From NCBI GenBank assembly GCA_030686995.1, contig CM060709.1:125952373-126016372 (forward strand): DNA of 64,000 bases, in the 5' to 3' direction. The stretch is from Artemisia argyi. Taxonomy: Eukaryota > Streptophyta > Magnoliopsida > Asterales > Asteraceae. The position numbers and the translations under genes are program-made. This document shows positions 59,414-64,000 of the stretch, piece by piece (within the stretch, counting starts at the first letter, position 1; each line of letters opens with the position of its first letter). A model generated the notes under the pieces. The model had not been told where the DNA came from. It saw only the letters and a program-made list of their open reading frames with translations, and made no database searches.

Positions 59414-60677
59414 GTGGGTAATTGTTCTGACCTTGATTTCTGTTATAATTCCCCTGGTTTTGATTTTGGTTAAACTGGTTTTGACTAGAGATGAAATTCC
59501 CTTGGTTGTTATAACCTTGGTTCATTCGGTTCTGGTTCTGATTCTGGTTAAAATTCTGGTTCCTGTTTTGAGGCTGATTAAACCCTGGTGGTCCAAGATA
59601 GTTATTAGAACGGTAGCTCAAAAGGTTTCGGTCTCCTTGCGGTTGGTAAGAATTACCTCCCGTATTATAGGAACCTTGAGCTGCGGACACATTTTCACGA
59701 GAAAAGCCCCCGGAAACAGGGCAATCTGTGTACGCATGTGGACCACCGCAAGTTTCACAACTTGGGTTAACAGTTTTAACCTGATTAGGATTATCCTGAT
59801 GGATACGCAAAAGTGCTGTAGACAAATCATCCAGCCTTTTAGCTAGGATTGATATTTCATTGCTTGCTGGAGTGTCTGACTTAAATGAGTCGTTCCTCTC
59901 AGCAGAGGAGTCCCAAAAATTATGATGGGCAGTCATGTTTTCGATTAAGTCATAGCACTCTTCAGGGGTCCTTTTCATAAAGGTGCCCCCAGCAGCAGCA
60001 TTGATGGTGTCACGATGACGGAGTGTCAAACCATTATAAAAGGTATCAATAATGGTGACAAGAAGCATGTTGTGATTAGGACACTTATCAATAGCAAGTT
60101 TGTAGCGTTCCCATGCCTCAAATAAGGACTCTTCGGGAAGCTGTCTGAAGTTGCTGATATCATTCCTCAGCTTTGTGACCATAGATGGTGGAAAGTATTT
60201 GGCCAGAAATTTAGTGATCATCTCATCAAAAGTGTGGATCGAATTCTTTGGAAGTCGATCGAACCATGAAGTCGCATAATGAGTGAGAGAATAGGGGAAC
60301 AAGTATAAACGCAGGCTGTCTTCGGCGACACCATGTTGTTTCATGCTTTGGGTAACAGTTAAAAATTTGTCGAGATGCCTGTTGGCATCGTCACCCGGCA
60401 ATCCGTGGAACTGGCACGTATTCTGGATCTGTTGTATCATGTGGTGTTTTAATCCAAAATCCGTGGCTCCAATAGTGAGTGGTGCAATTGGTCCACCCCT
60501 CCCGTGCATGGTAGGTTGACACAGTTCCTCCATAGTTCGGGTGTCAGGAACTGGCTCCTCCTTGGGAGGGATTGGGGGCTCGTCGTTCATTTTTATTGTG
60601 TGTTCTTCAACAGTACGTAACTCGGGTACGTTTTTCTTCTTTTTATTCTTTGTTTGTGAACGAGTGCGCATGCACAA
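59280..60677 (-). CDS. gag of E (465 aa, Athila type)
   Basis: Starts MCMRTRSQTKNKKKK. The gag domain at about 75-270 includes MIQQIQNTCQFHGLPGDDAN, LFPYSLTHYATSWFDRLP, FEAWERYKLAIDKCPNHN and EECYDLIENMTAHH. One zinc knuckle CETCGGPHAYTDC (CX2CX3HX4C, the short-spaced form used by Athila) lies near residue 317. A long Asn/Gln/Gly-rich tail follows. It forms the particle that carries element RNA. The frame is intact to its stop, but a shift in the repetitive tail near 59280-59413 uncouples it from pol; a programmed frameshift cannot be excluded, though the other indels suggest decay. Confidence 0.9.
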   Translation of the reverse strand: MCMRTRSQTKNKKKKNVPELRTVEEHTIKMNDEPPIPPKEEPVPDTRTMEELCQPTMHGRGGPIAPLTIGATDFGLKHHMIQQIQNTCQFHGLPGDDANRHLDKFLTVTQSMKQHGVAEDSLRLYLFPYSLTHYATSWFDRLPKNSIHTFDEMITKFLAKYFPPSMVTKLRNDISNFRQLPEESLFEAWERYKLAIDKCPNHNMLLVTIIDTFYNGLTLRHRDTINAAAGGTFMKRTPEECYDLIENMTAHHNFWDSSAERNDSFKSDTPASNEISILAKRLDDLSTALLRIHQDNPNQVKTVNPSCETCGGPHAYTDCPVSGGFSRENVSAAQGSYNTGGNSYQPQGDRNLLSYRSNNYLGPPGFNQPQNRNQNFNQNQNQNRMNQGYNNQGNFISSQNQFNQNQNQGNYNRNQGQNNYPHGNFQQQNHFQGNNNQQHGNFQNNRAQNFPNQNQAIVPTEQNAG

Positions 60678-61280
60678 AAATTAATTTTCAACACAAGATC
60701 GAGGCAAAACTACAGTGAACTTAAACCCAATAATCACAAATGAACAGCTCCTTTAAAAAAGGTACACTACTCACAAGGATACAATGGTAAGTTTTAAATC
60801 TTAGGTTTGGGAACTTATTATGTTCACACCCCCAGTTGGTAGGTGTTCTGCCTTGGTTTGCGGTGGTAAACTTTTATGTAATTATATTCACAGTAAAATG
60901 TTTTTGGCTTTTCGTGTATGGGTGAAAAAACTTGGACAATATTTTTGGAACTGATTCGTTAACCGGAATCGTTCCTTTAAGATTACTCGCAGGCTGGCGG
61001 GAGGAAATAAATGGATCCCTCTTAAGTTCGCAATTTAATGTCAGAACTTACCTTAAACCAACTGTATAGGTTGTAATCGTAAAGATAACGAAGTAATTTA
61101 ACTTCACAGTTTGTTTTGTTGTTTATGATTTGTTTGGTGTTGTTAACACTTCAGGAGAAATGTTAATGAACGTTTTCTGATCTGATTTGATTTTCTTAAA
61201 AATTTACAAAGTGGTGATATTTGCACAGGAGGGTTTTTGAAATCCACTAAACTTTTACCGTTTTGAAATACGCAACAACC
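60678..61280 (-). other. 5' untranslated region of E
   Basis: About 600 bp between the PBS and the gag start. No ORF or repeat of note. Confidence 0.6.
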
Positions 61281-61298
61281 TCCCCGGCAGCGGCGCCA
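61281..61298 (-). promoter_or_regulatory. Primer binding site of E (tRNA-Asp type)
   Basis: Minus strand TGGCGCCGCTGCCGGGGA, one base different from the Athila TGGCGCCGTTGCCGGGGA complement of tRNA-Asp, 5 bp inside the LTR end. Confidence 0.85.
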
Positions 61299-61303
61299 AA
61301 TTT

Positions 61304-61645
61304 TGACTCCTCCCAAACCAACCAGTCAACCGTGTGCAGATGATAGGCCCACCTGGGAGAAAGTGCAAGTTAATATTGACCGTGGAAATATAGAGAAATC
61401 CCCAGGTCGTTAAATCCCAACGAGATTGAAATTGTATTTGTAAACGATTAAAAGAGTGAGTGGTACTGAGGACAGTAACAAAGATGATTTGAGGGTTGAT
61501 TATACTACTGATTGCTTGATATTTGGATAATATAAACTATAACAGAAATACAGATATAAGCACAAAATGCACAAATAAGAAAATCAGAAAACAGACAGAG
61601 ACAAGTGGTATTTTAACAAGTTACACACTACAGGGGGTAAAAGTG
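61304..61645 (-). mobile_element. Element E, 5' LTR, truncated at a duplication junction
   Basis: The first 342 bp (plus-strand order, i.e. the U5 end) match 49829 and 62583 onward, including GGGGGTAAAAGTGA at 61632-61645. The sequence then jumps to TGGGACAGGAAGG, which belongs to C's LTR (48894). About 3.8 kb of this LTR is therefore missing here. Confidence 0.88.
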
Positions 61646-62582
61646 ATGGGACAGGAAGGATAACTTGTCAAAGTTAATTCTTCAGAGAGGGTTCAAATAT
61701 AATACTTATTGGTGCCTAAGACACAGGCAAACCAACGGGAGTTGTCAAACTCCAATAGATCTATCAACTATATTCGCGTTCACTTGCGTAAAATATCACA
61801 AGCAATTAGATTCATGAATTTTGTTATGTAGGGGTGGCAGATAGTTTACTCGTGCAACAACCAAAGAAAAAGACTTGTATTCGATTTAAAGCATGTATCC
61901 CCCTCACAGGGTTTGTAAAGCATTTAGAGTGAAAGTTAAAAAGTGTGAAGCTACGAAACTCACCTGGGCCTAAGGTAAGTAGTGTAGGGGTTTAAACAGC
62001 TCACTCACGTATCCTGGGGTGGTGTAGGTGTGTGTGTATGTCAAGTCTTAGTCTAGGTTTTTAAGTAATCACTCTTAAGGTTTTTAGATATAATATAACA
62101 CCGTTCGGGCCATCATAATTCATAAGTATATGACTCCTTACCTGAAGCTCCCTACTATTGTATTATGTTATCAACATAATACCGTTCGGGCCATCATAAT
62201 TCAGAAGTTAATACTCCTCACATGAAGCTCCCTATTATTGAGTTATGTTGTTATTAAGTTTTAGTTATAGCATAACACCGTTCGGGCCATCATAATTCAG
62301 AGGTCATGCAATAATCGTTTGAGGAGCAAGGGCACTTTAATTCGTAAACCTAGCAAACTCGTCGAAACGAAATATCCACATAACACCTCTCACATGAAGC
62401 TATAGGTGATGTATGAATATAAAATATATAAGAATCAAATAAACGCAGCGGAACAACATCACCCACACGGATCCATATTGCCATATGATCAATCAATAAC
62501 AATAATAACAATTATACATTTGTAGCGTGATCGGTTGAATCGTATGGAGACCATCACCAATACCACGAACCACCTATGAAAC
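61646..62582 (-). repeat. Second copy of C-LTR piece and segment D
   Basis: Repeats 48893-49828 at an offset of about 12,754 bp with few differences, including the three-unit GTTCGGGCC array and the orphan D segment. Confidence 0.93.
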
Positions 62583-64000
62583 TGACTCCTCCCAAACCAA
62601 CCAGTCAACCGTGTGCAGCTGATAGGCCCACCTTGGAGAAAGTGCAAGTTAATATTGACCGTGGAAATATAGGGAAATCCCCGGGTCGTTAAATCCCAAC
62701 GAGATTGAAATTGTATTTGTAAACGATTAAAAGAGTGAGCGGTACTGAGGACAGTAACAAAGATGATTTGAGGGTTGATTATACTACTGATTGCTTGATA
62801 TTTGGATAATATAAACTATAACAGAAATACAGATATAAGCACAAAATGCACAAATAAGAAAATCAGATAACAGACAGAGACAAGTGGTATTTTAACAAGT
62901 TACACACTACAGGGGGTAAAAGTGAAACTTTTAAAAACTTAAAATTAAAGAAAATGGAAAATTAAAATGAAATTATGAAAATGATTATTATAATATTTAA
63001 TTACTATTTAATTAATTAAAACTATTTAAAATCTAATTTAAACCTAAGTTAAATTAACTAAAATTGACAAGTATTACAAATTAACCTAAAAACTTACACA
63101 AATAATTTCTAAACCTAAATAAGAACTTGAAGAAAGTATAAAAAATGAAAACAAATATTTTTGTCTTTTTATTAGTATTTTATTAACTAAAAACTATTTA
63201 ATTTAATTAATCTAAAACTATTTTAAATGACTATTAATACTAAATTACCTTAGAAAATTATGACAAAATTTATAAAACTATTTAATTACTACAGGAATAC
63301 TAAAAAATTATAAAAAGTTGCCAAAAATTATATTTAAGCTAATTGACTAATTAATTACTTATTAATTAATTTAAAGCTAATTTAATTAATTTAAATAAGA
63401 AAATTAGAAAATGGACAGTGGAAATTATGAAACTATTTTCTAAAAGTCTTAACTACTTTATAAAAATTAGGAAAAATATAAAATTCTACTTTTGTTAATT
63501 AAAATTAAAGAAATCTATTTAATTACTAATATTACCTATTTAATTATTTAAACTAGTTATAAATCTAATAAATAGTAAACTGCTTAGGAAAAATCTAAGA
63601 AAATTATTTTAACTACTTAAAGGTACTAGGTAATTTATAAAATTATAAAATTGGACAAGTACTTATTAATAAGCTGAGATGAAAATTAATTAGATAATTT
63701 CTATTAAATAGAAGCTATCACTATAATTAAAGTTTGGCTTTTTCTGGTTTTTCTTTTATAAAACTACTAAAATACTTAAAATAAGAAACTTTTACAAAAA
63801 CAACTACTTTAGAACCTCAGAATAAGCACTGTAAGTGCTTATTTGCTTATACAGTTGACTAAGGTTGACTAGATTAAGAAATGAGCTAAATTGGGCTATG
63901 TGGGGTCCACACTGGTTAAGTAAGGTTTACCTAAGTTACTTGAACTTATTTAAACTAGATTTGGTGAGATAAGCTACTAGGATACGCTGGAAAGCTAAAA
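62583..64000 (-). mobile_element. Second copy of E 3' LTR (runs off the window)
   Basis: Repeats 49829 to about 51240, with a small number of substitutions and indels, and continues past the window edge. It retains GGGGGTAAA near 62910, which is lost in the first copy. Confidence 0.92.

Noticed and set aside
59313..59846. 177-aa plus-strand frame rich in Val/Leu/Ile
   Set aside because: It is the antisense shadow of the Asn/Gln-rich gag tail of E.
61304..61631. A short 327-bp LTR for element E
   Set aside because: The purine tract and TG end at 53989-54001 show the LTR is about 4.16 kb. The right copy only looks short because it is cut at the duplication junction.

Overview
This is plant nuclear DNA made up, as far as I can see, entirely of nested LTR retrotransposons. 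I found no host gene, tRNA or rRNA. The Tekay-like chromovirus and Athila-like protein families, initiator-Met-type and tRNA-Asp-type primer binding sites, TATA boxes inside LTRs, long AT microsatellites and a LINE ORF1 of DUF4283 plus zinc-knuckle type all indicate an angiosperm. The protein style resembles elements I remember from Asteraceae. That last point is memory, not a search, and is of modest confidence.

Layout from left to right. (1) Element F, minus strand, 1-8819: a gutted Ty3/Gypsy chromovirus with 3.37 kb LTRs (the left one cut by the window edge) and only 2.5 kb between them, holding an integrase relic. F sits in the 5' LTR of (2) element A, plus strand, 8820-26914: a Tekay-like chromovirus with a leader ORF, gag, protease, RT, RNase H, integrase and chromodomain, inactivated by frameshifts and stops. 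The 5' LTR of A is also split by (3) element G, 9700-16379: a complete GAG-only element of Athila affinity with an open 410-codon ORF. (4) A itself is inserted in the left LTR of element B, minus strand, 26915-46650, which has the unusual form LTR-internal-LTR-internal-LTR. Each 4.84 kb internal block lacks gag-pol and carries the same 5'-truncated, ORF2-less LINE remnant in antisense. A probable SINE interrupts the third LTR. (5) B interrupts element C, minus strand, 46651-49650, a fragment. (6) After a 0.18 kb orphan piece (D) comes element E, minus strand, 49829-61645: an Athila-like element with a 4.16 kb LTR and readable gag, protease, RT, RNase H and integrase, broken by small indels. 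(7) From 61646 to the end a second copy of the C-LTR/D/E-LTR block begins, so a segment of about 12.75 kb is tandemly duplicated.

Inferred order of events: C first, then B, then A, then F and G. The B tandem looks like the product of unequal crossing over between its two LTRs, because the middle LTR is a clean mosaic of the outer two, with the switch confined to about 44 bp. The two Athila-lineage elements (G and E) share a two-hairpin module right after their stop codons, and G keeps an open gag reading frame without pol, so it would depend on a relative such as E. These are the most interesting signals here. All boundaries come from reading by eye; no alignment or database search was run.
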